Source of the DNA: Candidatus Tariuqbacter arcticus
Lineage (GTDB): Bacteria; Electryoneota; Tariuqbacteria; Tariuqbacterales; Tariuqbacteraceae
Assembly: GCA_013202315.1 (NCBI GenBank)
Contig: JABMRZ010000083.1
Coordinates: forward strand, 1 to 5,855
DNA length: 5,855 nucleotides
Direction: 5' to 3'
Positions 1 to 5,836 of this stretch are shown in pieces. The position numbers and the translations under genes are program-made. The notes under the pieces are model-generated. The model saw only the letters and a list, made by a program, of their open reading frames with translations, was not told the DNA's origin and made no database searches. Position 1 is the stretch's first letter, and each line of letters begins with the position of its first letter.

Positions 1-34
1 CACTTAGGGAACGCAGATCTGCGTTCCCTAAGTG
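1..34. repeat. Perfect 34-bp palindrome
   Basis: Two 17-nt arms with no loop are exact reverse complements, centred on AGATCT; the outer ends read CACTTAGGGAACG and CGTTCCCTAAGTG. It could form a cruciform in DNA or a long hairpin in RNA. No T-run follows, so it does not look like a standard intrinsic terminator. It may be a dispersed intergenic repeat (REP-like) or a protein-binding site; one copy in one window cannot decide. It starts at the first base of the window, so the true element may be longer. Confidence 0.85.
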
Positions 35-135
35 TTCCCCTGTGCTGAAGACTCTCCACAGTCGACAGTTGATGCTTGTAATTTAGGCGCTTACCGTTGC
101 GACATCGAAAAAAATTATCGATATGACTATTTTAA

Positions 136-198
136 AATACTGAATGCTTAATACTGAATACTGAATGATGAATTATGAATGACTAACGATCAATGACA
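136..198 (+). repeat. Heptanucleotide repeat array (AATACTG family)
   Basis: Nine consecutive 7-bp units lie in unbroken register: AATACTG, AATGCTT, AATACTG, AATACTG, AATGATG, AATTATG, AATGACT, AACGATC, AATGACA. The first two positions are invariant (AA) and the third is nearly always T; divergence rises to the right. The same AATACTG unit recurs twice at 2044-2057. It is non-coding and resembles in kind the short tandemly repeated heptamers known from filamentous cyanobacteria. Any function is unknown. Confidence 0.8.
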
Positions 199-205
199 AA
201 ATAAA

Positions 206-262
206 CTGCACCGAAGGGGCCTCCTATTCCGAGCGAAGTTCCGGAAGAGGTGTAGTTTTTTT
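206..262. terminator. Bidirectional terminator-like hairpin after the tRNA genes
   Basis: CTGCACC (206-212) pairs with GGTGTAG (249-255), with one G-T wobble. Inside, TTCCG (227-231) can pair with CGGAA (242-246). On the + strand the stem is followed directly by seven Ts (256-262). On the - strand it is followed by TTTATTTT (205-198). It can therefore end the leftward tRNA transcript about 45 nt past tRNA-His, and also any rightward transcript entering from the left. The long GC-rich interior is larger than in a typical terminator, so another structured RNA role is possible. Confidence 0.6.
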
Positions 263-300
263 ATGATGCGCCGATTTCCGGCAATTATTTCAAGTTTTTG

Positions 301-374
<74 letters not shown>

Positions 375-410
375 GCTATCGAGCGGGGAAGGTTCGTCCT
401 TCATATGCAG

Positions 411-482
411 TACGCCTGGAAGGACTCGAACCTTCAACCTACGGCTTAGAAGGCCGTTGCTCTTCCGTTGAGCTACAGGCGC
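411..482 (-). tRNA. tRNA-Arg (anticodon UCU)
   Basis: The reverse complement gives a complete cloverleaf. The acceptor stem is GCGCCTG/CAGGCGT (G1-U72 wobble at the end), the D-stem GCTC/GAGC, and the anticodon stem ACGGC/GCCGT with loop CTTCTAA, giving anticodon TCT, which reads AGA and probably AGG. The variable loop is AGGTT and the T-arm GAAGG-TTCGAGT-CCTTC; the discriminator is A73 at 411. CCA is not encoded. It is the first gene of the two-tRNA unit, starting about 29 nt downstream of a strong-looking promoter -10 box. Confidence 0.97.
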
Positions 483-510
483 TGAAAAAAGCCTAATACT
501 CAAAATATTA

Positions 511-539
511 AATATAAAAATTAATAAAGAATTAGTCAA
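511..539 (-). promoter_or_regulatory. Sigma-70-type promoter for the tRNA-Arg/tRNA-His unit
   Basis: On the - strand, a -35 box TTGACT (539-534) and a -10 box TATATT (516-511) are separated by 17 bp, each one mismatch from consensus, with a very AT-rich spacer. The -10 box ends 28 bp before the tRNA-Arg 5' end, which leaves room for a short leader. No GC-rich discriminator of stringent control is evident. Confidence 0.7.
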
Positions 540-613
540 TTTTTTAATAGGCAAAATTTTAGGTCATTTAAACAGTGATCGTTCAAATTGTTTTACGCGA
601 TTAAATCAAATGC

Positions 614-640
614 AAATTTCAAATATCTTTGGCTAGTTTT
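614..640 (-). repeat. Left copy of an inverted repeat flanking qmoCAB
   Basis: Read on the - strand, 636-619 gives CTAGCCAAAGATATTTGA, identical over 18 nt to the + strand at 5765-5782. Similarity continues further out (AATTTG..ATTTGATTT) if a 7-bp insertion is allowed in the right copy, and three A residues precede it on the inner side with one mismatch. The left copy holds two 7-bp units, GATATTT and GAAATTT, on the - strand. The inner ends of both copies point to the qmo genes. It could be a dispersed repeat in two orientations or a remnant terminal repeat. Confidence 0.75.
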
Positions 641-652
641 TAGCGGCAGTTC

Positions 653-680
653 TTGACTTTGTGAATAAAATTGCTATATT
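653..680 (+). promoter_or_regulatory. Sigma-70-type promoter for qmoC
   Basis: A -35 box TTGACT (653-658) and a -10 box TATATT (675-680) have a 16-bp spacer. A TG one base before the -10 box (672-673) makes an extended -10. Transcription would start near 687, giving a 5' leader of about 43 nt before the qmoC start. The two hexamers are the same as in the divergent tRNA promoter. No operator palindrome is obvious next to it. Confidence 0.65.
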
Positions 681-729
681 TTAGGTTTATTTGATACTGA
701 TTTTCATAATGCGCATAGGAGAACCGTAG

Positions 730-1905
730 ATGGCTGAAACATCGTTGTTTCAACCGGACTTGGATTTTATCCGCAGACTAAAAGATACCGGTGGGGATTC
801 GCTGAAGAGATGCTATCAGTGCGCCACTTGTTCGGTAATGTGCAAGCTGTCGCCGGTTGAAAAACCGTTTCCCCGAAAGGAAATGCTTTGGGCGAATTGG
901 GGGTTAAAAGATAAGCTCGTTGGCGACCCCGATGTATGGTTGTGCCATCAATGCAACGACTGTTCCCTCAATTGCCCCCGGGGTGCGAAGCCTGGCGATG
1001 TGCTGGCGGCGGTGCGGAGTTATGTATATGAGAATTACACATTCCCTTCGTTTATGGGCAGAGCTTTAGCGAATCCCAAAGCGCAATTCTGGCTCTGGCT
1101 GGCGCCGGTTTTGATTTTATTTATCATCTTGATGGCTATCCACAACTGGAACTTCGACTTTTTGAATGATGCGGAAGTGGAATACAAGCATTTCTTCCCC
1201 CATATATATCTGGAAACCCTCTTTATTGGTGGTAATTTACTGATTTTCATCTTTGCCGCAATTGGTTTGGTCAGGTTTTGGAAGAGTTTGAATCATCCGG
1301 CGGTGCAGGGCGGCAGTCCCAAATTCCTGCCCTCTCTTATATCAACAATAATTGAAGTCCTGTCACACAAGCGTTTCGCTGATTGTGTGCAAAATAAGCC
1401 GCGCTATATCGCGCATTTGTTGGTTTTTTACGGCTTCATTGGAGCTATGATTACTGCGGGTTTGGCTGCATTACTGACCACTGTGCTTTCCGGAGTCCTG
1501 CATTTTGAATCATCAGGTCTGCCGTATTTGTTGAAGTATCCCATTGACTTGCCTCATCCGGTTAAAATCCTCGGCGTCCTCAGCGGGTTGGCGATATTCA
1601 TTGGCGGGTTGTTGTTGATTATCAGCCGGCTTAAGGGTAGAGAAGAAGTTGGCGCTGACAGTTATGTCGATTGGCTTTTTTTGAATGTTCTCTTTTTAAC
1701 CGCATTAACAGGTCTATTGACTTATGTGACTCGATTAATCGGGATACCCATATTAGCTTATGCGACTTACTTTGTTCATCTTGTATTAGTGTTTTTCCTG
1801 TTATGGTATGCCCCGTATTCCAAATTCGCTCATATGTTTTACCGGACATTGGCGATTATCTGGGCGAAAGGGGTTAAGCGGGGGGAGCCTCGCGGTGAAC
1901 GGTGA
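730..1905 (+). CDS. qmoC: QmoC, membrane cytochrome b / iron-sulfur subunit of the Qmo complex
   Basis: QmoC anchors the Qmo complex in the cytoplasmic membrane and links the menaquinone pool to the cytoplasmic flavoprotein subunits. The 391-aa product joins an HdrC-like N-terminus to an HdrE/NarI-like cytochrome b. Two CxxCxxCxxxC motifs (C28-C38 and C72-C82, the latter followed by PRGAKPGD) should bind two [4Fe-4S] clusters. The stretch GGDSLKRCYQCATCSVMCK is very typical of QmoC. Six hydrophobic helices follow, at about 119-137, 161-183, 227-252, 278-298, 314-333 and 341-360. Candidate haem histidines include H229, H276, H350 and H368, the last in PYSKFAH. Length fits the family. The ATG is supported by AGGAGA (717-722) at 7-nt spacing. 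The gene stands first in the block, whereas qmoC usually comes last. Its last codons and TGA stop lie in a heptad repeat array. Confidence 0.93.
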   Translation: MAETSLFQPDLDFIRRLKDTGGDSLKRCYQCATCSVMCKLSPVEKPFPRKEMLWANWGLKDKLVGDPDVWLCHQCNDCSLNCPRGAKPGDVLAAVRSYVYENYTFPSFMGRALANPKAQFWLWLAPVLILFIILMAIHNWNFDFLNDAEVEYKHFFPHIYLETLFIGGNLLIFIFAAIGLVRFWKSLNHPAVQGGSPKFLPSLISTIIEVLSHKRFADCVQNKPRYIAHLLVFYGFIGAMITAGLAALLTTVLSGVLHFESSGLPYLLKYPIDLPHPVKILGVLSGLAIFIGGLLLIISRLKGREEVGADSYVDWLFLNVLFLTALTGLLTYVTRLIGIPILAYATYFVHLVLVFFLLWYAPYSKFAHMFYRTLAIIWAKGVKRGEPRGER

Positions 1906-2012
1906 ACGGAAGTTGGTTGTCGGTTGTCGGTTGTCGGTGGTCGGTTGTCGGTGGTCAGTGGTCGGTTGTCAGTGGTCGGTAGTCGGTGGTCGGTTGTTAG
2001 TGGTCGGTTGTC
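1894..2012 (+). repeat. Heptanucleotide array of 17 units overlapping the qmoC stop
   Basis: From 1915 to 2012 there are 14 units of the form RGTNGTC in unbroken register, mostly GGTTGTC, GGTGGTC and AGTGGTC; unit 12 ends in T. Three earlier units in the same phase, GGTGAAC, GGTGAAC and GGAAGTT (1894-1914), extend the array to 119 bp and include the qmoC stop codon (1903-1905). The + strand is rich in G and T with regularly spaced GG pairs. Frame translation gives a repetitive valine/glycine/cysteine peptide that is not a real gene. Confidence 0.85.
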
Positions 2013-2021
2013 GGTTTAATG

Positions 2022-2042
2022 GTGGGTTGAGAATCCACTTTT
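2022..2042 (+). terminator. Possible intrinsic terminator after qmoC
   Basis: GTGGGTT (2022-2028) pairs with AATCCAC (2032-2038), 7 bp with one G-T pair, around a 3-nt loop GAG, followed by TTTT (2039-2042). The short U tract makes it weak, so partial read-through is likely. If active it would partly separate qmoC from qmoAB. Confidence 0.4.
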
Positions 2043-2043
2043 A

Positions 2044-2064
2044 AATACTGAATACTGAATAAAA
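2044..2064 (+). repeat. Short heptad cluster (AATACTG x2)
   Basis: AATACTG, AATACTG and AATAAAA follow each other in 7-bp register. The unit is identical to that of the array at 136-198, nearly 1.9 kb away, which shows that this repeat family is dispersed. Confidence 0.65.
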
Positions 2065-2096
2065 AATTGCCCAGAATTACACAGACACAGGATTGG

Positions 2097-2121
2097 ATTC
2101 CCGCTGAAAGCATGCGGGAAT
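2097..2121. repeat. ATTCCCGC/GCGGGAAT inverted repeat
   Basis: Perfect 8-bp arms ATTCCCGC (2097-2104) and GCGGGAAT (2114-2121) enclose a 9-nt loop, TGAAAGCAT. The arms match the form of the dRS3 dispersed repeat of Neisseria, and similar hairpins occur between genes in other bacteria. No T tract follows, so termination is unlikely; transcript stabilisation or a mobile short repeat is more plausible. Confidence 0.7.
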
Positions 2122-2132
2122 AACAACCTAAT

Positions 2133-2153
2133 AACCCCTAACCCCTAAACCCT
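2133..2153 (+). repeat. Short heptad cluster (AACCCCT)
   Basis: AACCCCT, AACCCCT and AAACCCT lie in 7-bp register, with a looser unit (ACCTAAT) just before. The cluster ends 18 nt before the qmoA ATG and just upstream of its weak ribosome binding site (AAGG, 2160-2163). Confidence 0.6.
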
Positions 2154-2171
2154 ATTTATAAGGTAAATAAT

Positions 2172-3443
2172 ATGGTAGAAGTCCAAAACGGCGAGGCGCT
2201 TCAGGCGCACACCTTAGTAGTCGGCGGTGGTATTTCGGGCATCACCGCCGGAATCGAACTGGCTGAAGTCGGGCGGGATATCATCTTGATAGAACGAAAT
2301 CCCTATCTGGGCGGCAGGGTGGCGCAGATGAATCTCTATTTCCCCAAGCTCTGTCCGCCAAGCTGCGGTATGGAAATCAATTTCCGCCGCATCAAGAACA
2401 ATGACAGGTTCAAGTTTTTCACCCTGGCAACGGTCGATAAAATCAGCGGTGAACCGGGGAATTTCGAGGTTCAAATCAAAATCCAGCCCCGGTATGTAAA
2501 TTCAAAATGCACCGCCTGCGGCGACTGCGAAAAAGACTGCGCTATCGAAGTGGAAAACGAATTCGATTACGGGATCAGCAAGCGGAAAGCGATTTACCTG
2601 CCTCACGATATGTCCTTCCCGCATTTATATGTGGTCGACCCTAAGTATGTCAATGATGAAGCGATGAAAGCCTGCGTCGATGCGTGTGAATACGACGCCA
2701 TTGAACTGGATATGAAGCCGATCAACATCACTGTTAAGGTGAAATCGATCATCTGGGCGACCGGGTGGCAGCCTTATGATGCGGCTAAAATCGAAAATCT
2801 GGGATTCGGGCGGGTTGCCAATGTCATCACCAATGTGATGATGGAAAGGCTGGCTTCCTCTGATGGTCCCACCCAGGGCAGGATTGTCAGACCTTCCGAC
2901 GGCGAAGGGATAAAGAGCGTCGCTTTCGTTCAATGCGCGGGTTCGCGGGATGAAAACCATCTGCCGTATTGTTCGGGAATCTGCTGTCTGGCTTCAATGA
3001 AGCAGGCGACTTATGTGCGCGAAATTTATCCCGATGCGGAAATCCATATTTTTTATATCGATGTCCGTTCCCCCGGCAGGTTGGAAGATTTCTATGTTAA
3101 AGTTGATGAAGACGAAAAAATTCATTTTCACCGGGGGAAAGTGGCTGAAATCACCGAAGTCCCAGGCGGAAGAGTAAAGCTGGTCGCCGAAGACACCATG
3201 GCTGGCGATATAAATACAATCGAAGTTGATATGGCGGTGCTCGCCACCGGAATGGTGCCCAATACTGCGGTCGATAAGCCGCCGGTCGAGGTTGAAATGG
3301 ATGAGAACGGCTTCCTAATCGCCAGGGAAGCTCAAACTGTAATCGGCGCGGGGACGGTAGTTAGGCCGGTCGATGTCGCTTCCTGCGTTCAGGACGCCAC
3401 CGGCGCCGCTATGAAAGCCTTGCAAACCATCATAGATGGTTAG
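2172..3443 (+). CDS. qmoA: QmoA, HdrA-like flavo-iron-sulfur subunit of the Qmo complex
   Basis: QmoA is a cytoplasmic FAD subunit that carries electrons between QmoC/QmoB and, by current models, AprAB. The 423-aa product starts with a Rossmann fold: GGGISG (18-23), then the FAD-binding acid E41 and LGGR. A CPPSCGMEI motif (61-69) of HdrA type follows, then one CxxCxxCxxxC motif (C113, C116, C119, C123) and a later CxxxC (C168, C172) that may help bind a [4Fe-4S] cluster. The signature CAGSRD..HLPYCSGICC spans 255-272. The C-terminal FAD region reads GAGTVVRPVDVA (392-403), then QDATGAAMKALQ. It lacks the N-terminal domain and ferredoxin/MvhD parts seen in QmoB, as expected. ATG is preceded by a weak AAGG. 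A 266-bp repeat-filled gap separates it from qmoC. Confidence 0.93.
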   Translation: MVEVQNGEALQAHTLVVGGGISGITAGIELAEVGRDIILIERNPYLGGRVAQMNLYFPKLCPPSCGMEINFRRIKNNDRFKFFTLATVDKISGEPGNFEVQIKIQPRYVNSKCTACGDCEKDCAIEVENEFDYGISKRKAIYLPHDMSFPHLYVVDPKYVNDEAMKACVDACEYDAIELDMKPINITVKVKSIIWATGWQPYDAAKIENLGFGRVANVITNVMMERLASSDGPTQGRIVRPSDGEGIKSVAFVQCAGSRDENHLPYCSGICCLASMKQATYVREIYPDAEIHIFYIDVRSPGRLEDFYVKVDEDEKIHFHRGKVAEITEVPGGRVKLVAEDTMAGDINTIEVDMAVLATGMVPNTAVDKPPVEVEMDENGFLIAREAQTVIGAGTVVRPVDVASCVQDATGAAMKALQTIIDG

Positions 3444-3456
3444 TTCGCGAACCATC
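3425..3456 (+). repeat. Two mutually exclusive hairpins at the qmoA stop
   Basis: AACCATC (3425-3431), GATGGTT (3435-3441) and AACCATC (3450-3456) occur in a row. The middle arm can pair with either neighbour over 7 bp, with a loop of 3 or 8 nt; the second loop contains the palindromic core TTCGCGAA in part. No T tract follows. It may slow translation end or protect the qmoA message 3' end, but the sequence does not prove function. Confidence 0.5.
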
Positions 3457-3485
3457 ACACAACGAAAAATGAAAATTACGGCTCG

Positions 3486-3509
3486 CGGATTTGCGATCCG
3501 GATATTTTT
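3486..3509 (+). promoter_or_regulatory. Weak hairpin with T-run before qmoB
   Basis: CGGAT (3486-3490) pairs with ATCCG (3496-3500) around TTGCG, and five Ts follow after GATA (3505-3509). The 5-bp stem is too short for a firm terminator call; a mild attenuator or chance are both possible. Directly after comes a very good ribosome binding site, AAAGGAG (3513-3519), 7 nt before the qmoB ATG. Confidence 0.3.
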
Positions 3510-3526
3510 AAAAAAGGAGATAAATA

Positions 3527-5761
3527 ATGTCAGATAATTCCGTGAAAATCGGTATCTATATTTGTTCCGGGTGTGAAATCGGGCAGTGCCTCGATGTGGA
3601 TTCTATGGTTAAAGTGGCTGAAAAGGAATGCAAAGCCGCGGTGGTGAAGACTTCGGAGCATTTATGCGATCCTGAAGGGGTCAAGATGATTAATGATGAT
3701 ATCGCCTCCGAAGCGTTGAACAGGGTGGTGATTTGCGGCTGTTCCGCCAGAGAGAAGACGGCTGAATTTTATTTCAGTCCACCGGTTATGGTGGAGCGGG
3801 TGAATTTGAGGGAATATGTCGCCTGGAGCCAGGAACCCAATGAAGAAGAGACCCAGGAATTGGCAGAAGACTACATCATAATGGGAGCGGCGAGAGCCGG
3901 GCGTTGCGAACTGCCGGAGGTTTTGGAACAGGAAATCGACAAGACTATTATGGTGGTCGGAGGGGGGGTTTCAGGAATGACCGCCGCACTGTCCGCCGCC
4001 GGAGCCGGATATAAAGTCGTCCTGGTGGAAAAGGAAGCTGAACTGGGCGGCTGGTCGAGGAGATTCAGCAAGGTATTCCCTAAAAGCCCGCCTTATAAAG
4101 AATTGGAACAGCCCCTGCATATAGAACTCATCAAGAAAATCGAAGCCAACGACAACATCACCGTTCATAAATCTACCGTTATTAAAAAAATGTCCGGCGC
4201 GCCCGGGTTGTTCGATGTCACCCTGCGAAATGGGGGCGAACCGGTTCAAATCCGCATTGGTTCTGTTGTTCAGGCTACCGGCTGGAAGCCGTATGACCCG
4301 GAAAAATTGGGGCATCTCGGCTACGGCGCATCTCCTAATGTGATTACCAATGTCCAACTGGAAGAGATGGTGAAAGATGGGGAAGTCAAACGACCATCCG
4401 ACGGAAAGAAGGTCGAAAGCGTGGCTTTCATCCAATGCGCCGGTTCCCGCGACCAGGATCATTTGCCGTATTGCAGCGCAGTATGCTGCCGCGCTTCGAT
4501 GAAGCAGGCAAAATATATTCGGGAAATGTATCCCGATTGTAAGGTTTATATATTGTATAAGGATGTCCGTTCTCCGGGACAATTTGAATTGTTCTACCAG
4601 AGCGTTCAGGACGACGAAGGCGTTTTCTTCATCAAGGGTGAAGTCGCCGGGGTCGGTCAAGATTCCGAGGGCGGAGTGGTGGTCGAATTGACCGATACCT
4701 TAATGGGTGAAGATATGAGGGTTCAGGCTGATATGCTGGTGCTGGCTTCCGGTATGGTACCGACCACGAAGGTTGAAGAGATAGTTGAAGAGCCTGCTGA
4801 AGATAAGCCCGCCGAAGAGAAAGGCGATGATAAGAAAAAAGTAGGCGCTTCCGCAGAAGCCGGGGCTAAAATCCTCAACCTTGATTACCGCCTGGGGACT
4901 GATTTGCCCACTTTGAAATATGGATTTCCCGATTCGCATTTCATCTGTTTCCCTTATGAAACTCGGCGGACGGGGATTTACGCCGCTGGAGCGGTGAGGG
5001 CTCCGATGGATTTCGCCGGAGCGGTGAATGACGCTTACGGCGCCGCTTTGAAGGCTATCCAGGCGGTCGAATGCATCGATCGGGGGGAAGCGGTGCATCC
5101 TCGGACCGGAGATGTCGCCCTACCGGAATTTTACCTTGAAAGATGTACACAATGCAAGCGCTGCACCGAAGAATGTCCATTTGGTTCTTTGGATGAAGAT
5201 GAGAAGGGTACTCCACTGCCCAATCCCAATCGCTGCCGCCGCTGTGGGATTTGTATGGGCGCTTGTCCGGAAAGAATCGTATCTTTCAAGGATTATTCCA
5301 TCCCTATCATCGGCAGTATGATAAAGGCGCTGGATATTCCGGAAGAATTCGATGAGAAGCCCAGAGTGCTCGCTTTTATGTGTGAAAACGACGCCGTCCC
5401 TGCGCTGGATATCGCCGCCGCGCACCGGATGAAGTGGAGTCCTTATATCAGGATTATCCCATTGCGCTGCCTTGGTTCGATGAATGTGGTATGGATTGCC
5501 GATGCGCTTTCAGCCGGGTATGACGGGATTATTCTCATCGGTTGCAAATATGGTGACGACTATCAGTGTCATTATGTTCACGGGAGCGAGCTTGCCAATA
5601 CCAGGATGGAGAATGTGCAGGATAAATTGAAGCAGTTGGTGTTGGAAACTGAGAGGGTTGTTATAACCAGCGTATCGCTTAATGAGTGGGCTAAGATACC
5701 GGAGATATTCGCCGAATTTATGGAAGGTATCGATGCTGTCGGTCCTAATCCGTATAAATAA
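3527..5761 (+). CDS. qmoB: QmoB, HdrA-like flavoprotein with ferredoxin and MvhD-like domains
   Basis: QmoB is the large cytoplasmic subunit of Qmo, a multi-cofactor electron conduit paralogous to QmoA. The 744-aa product begins with an HdrA-type N-terminal domain holding CSGCEIGQC (C13, C16, C21) and VICGCSARE. The FAD Rossmann motif is GGGVSG (145-150). The HdrA signature CAGSRD..HLPYCSAVCC spans 304-321, and the C-terminal FAD segment is AAGAVRAPMDFAG (486-498). Two CxxCxxCxxxCP motifs (C540-C550 and C570-C580) form a 2x[4Fe-4S] ferredoxin module. From about 612 an MvhD/FlpD-like domain follows, with MCENDAVPALD, PLRCLGSMN and GCKYGDDYQCHY, all typical of QmoB. A charged Glu/Lys/Ala-rich linker (416-448) interrupts the flavin domain. 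Length fits the family. A strong AAAGGAG precedes the ATG. It lies 83 bp after qmoA and is probably co-transcribed. Confidence 0.94.
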   Translation: MSDNSVKIGIYICSGCEIGQCLDVDSMVKVAEKECKAAVVKTSEHLCDPEGVKMINDDIASEALNRVVICGCSAREKTAEFYFSPPVMVERVNLREYVAWSQEPNEEETQELAEDYIIMGAARAGRCELPEVLEQEIDKTIMVVGGGVSGMTAALSAAGAGYKVVLVEKEAELGGWSRRFSKVFPKSPPYKELEQPLHIELIKKIEANDNITVHKSTVIKKMSGAPGLFDVTLRNGGEPVQIRIGSVVQATGWKPYDPEKLGHLGYGASPNVITNVQLEEMVKDGEVKRPSDGKKVESVAFIQCAGSRDQDHLPYCSAVCCRASMKQAKYIREMYPDCKVYILYKDVRSPGQFELFYQSVQDDEGVFFIKGEVAGVGQDSEGGVVVELTDTLMGEDMRVQADMLVLASGMVPTTKVEEIVEEPAEDKPAEEKGDDKKKVGASAEAGAKILNLDYRLGTDLPTLKYGFPDSHFICFPYETRRTGIYAAGAVRAPMDFAGAVNDAYGAALKAIQAVECIDRGEAVHPRTGDVALPEFYLERCTQCKRCTEECPFGSLDEDEKGTPLPNPNRCRRCGICMGACPERIVSFKDYSIPIIGSMIKALDIPEEFDEKPRVLAFMCENDAVPALDIAAAHRMKWSPYIRIIPLRCLGSMNVVWIADALSAGYDGIILIGCKYGDDYQCHYVHGSELANTRMENVQDKLKQLVLETERVVITSVSLNEWAKIPEIFAEFMEGIDAVGPNPYK

Positions 5762-5764
5762 AAC

Positions 5765-5836
5765 CTAGCCAAAGATATTTGATATTTGAAATTTGATATT
5801 TGATTTGAGAACCGAGAACCGAAAACAGAGAATAGA
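5765..5836 (+). repeat. Right inverted-repeat copy leading into a heptad array
   Basis: CTAGCCAAAGATATTTGA (5765-5782) begins 3 nt after the qmoB stop and matches, inverted, 636-619. Within and beyond it run nine 7-bp units in strict register (5774-5836): GATATTT, GATATTT, GAAATTT, GATATTT, GATTTGA, GAACCGA, GAACCGA, AAACAGA, GAATAGA. The unit changes stepwise from T-rich to purine-rich along the array. No clear terminator for the qmo operon is seen between the stop and the end of the window. Confidence 0.8.

Larger units (their letters stand above)
1..300. other. Gene-free region left of the tRNA genes
   Basis: I see no credible protein gene here on either strand. The stretch holds a perfect palindrome (1-34), a heptad repeat array (136-198) and a terminator-like hairpin (206-262), each listed separately. 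Between them, 35-135 is AT-rich. The only structure I see there is a small inverted repeat, ATCGA/TCGAT, around an A-rich loop near 105-122. A further hairpin GCCG/CGGC near 270-282 lies between the terminator and the tRNA-His 3' end and could be part of the trailer of the tRNA transcript. Confidence 0.6.

Noticed and set aside
1894..2012. CRISPR-like array
   Set aside because: Units are 7 bp, contiguous and without unique spacers, so it is a tandem repeat and not a CRISPR.
1808..2044. 78-aa frame with repeated VVGCRxS-like units
   Set aside because: The peptide repeat is only the translation of the 7-bp DNA repeat (three units make seven codons), and the frame starts inside qmoC.
3962..3968. 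Run of seven Gs in qmoB as a phase-variation switch
   Set aside because: It encodes part of the invariant flavin-binding glycines, so codon choice explains it, and the frame is intact.
3971..4660. 229-aa open frame opposite qmoB
   Set aside because: It is fully antisense to conserved QmoB coding sequence, shows no recognisable domain, and no ribosome binding site is seen.
2172..5761. HdrA subunits of a heterodisulfide reductase or an electron-bifurcating Hdr/Flox complex
   Set aside because: No HdrB-type CCG domains are present; the QmoC-type cytochrome b fusion and the QmoB-specific GCKYGDDYQC and MCENDAVPALD motifs favour Qmo.
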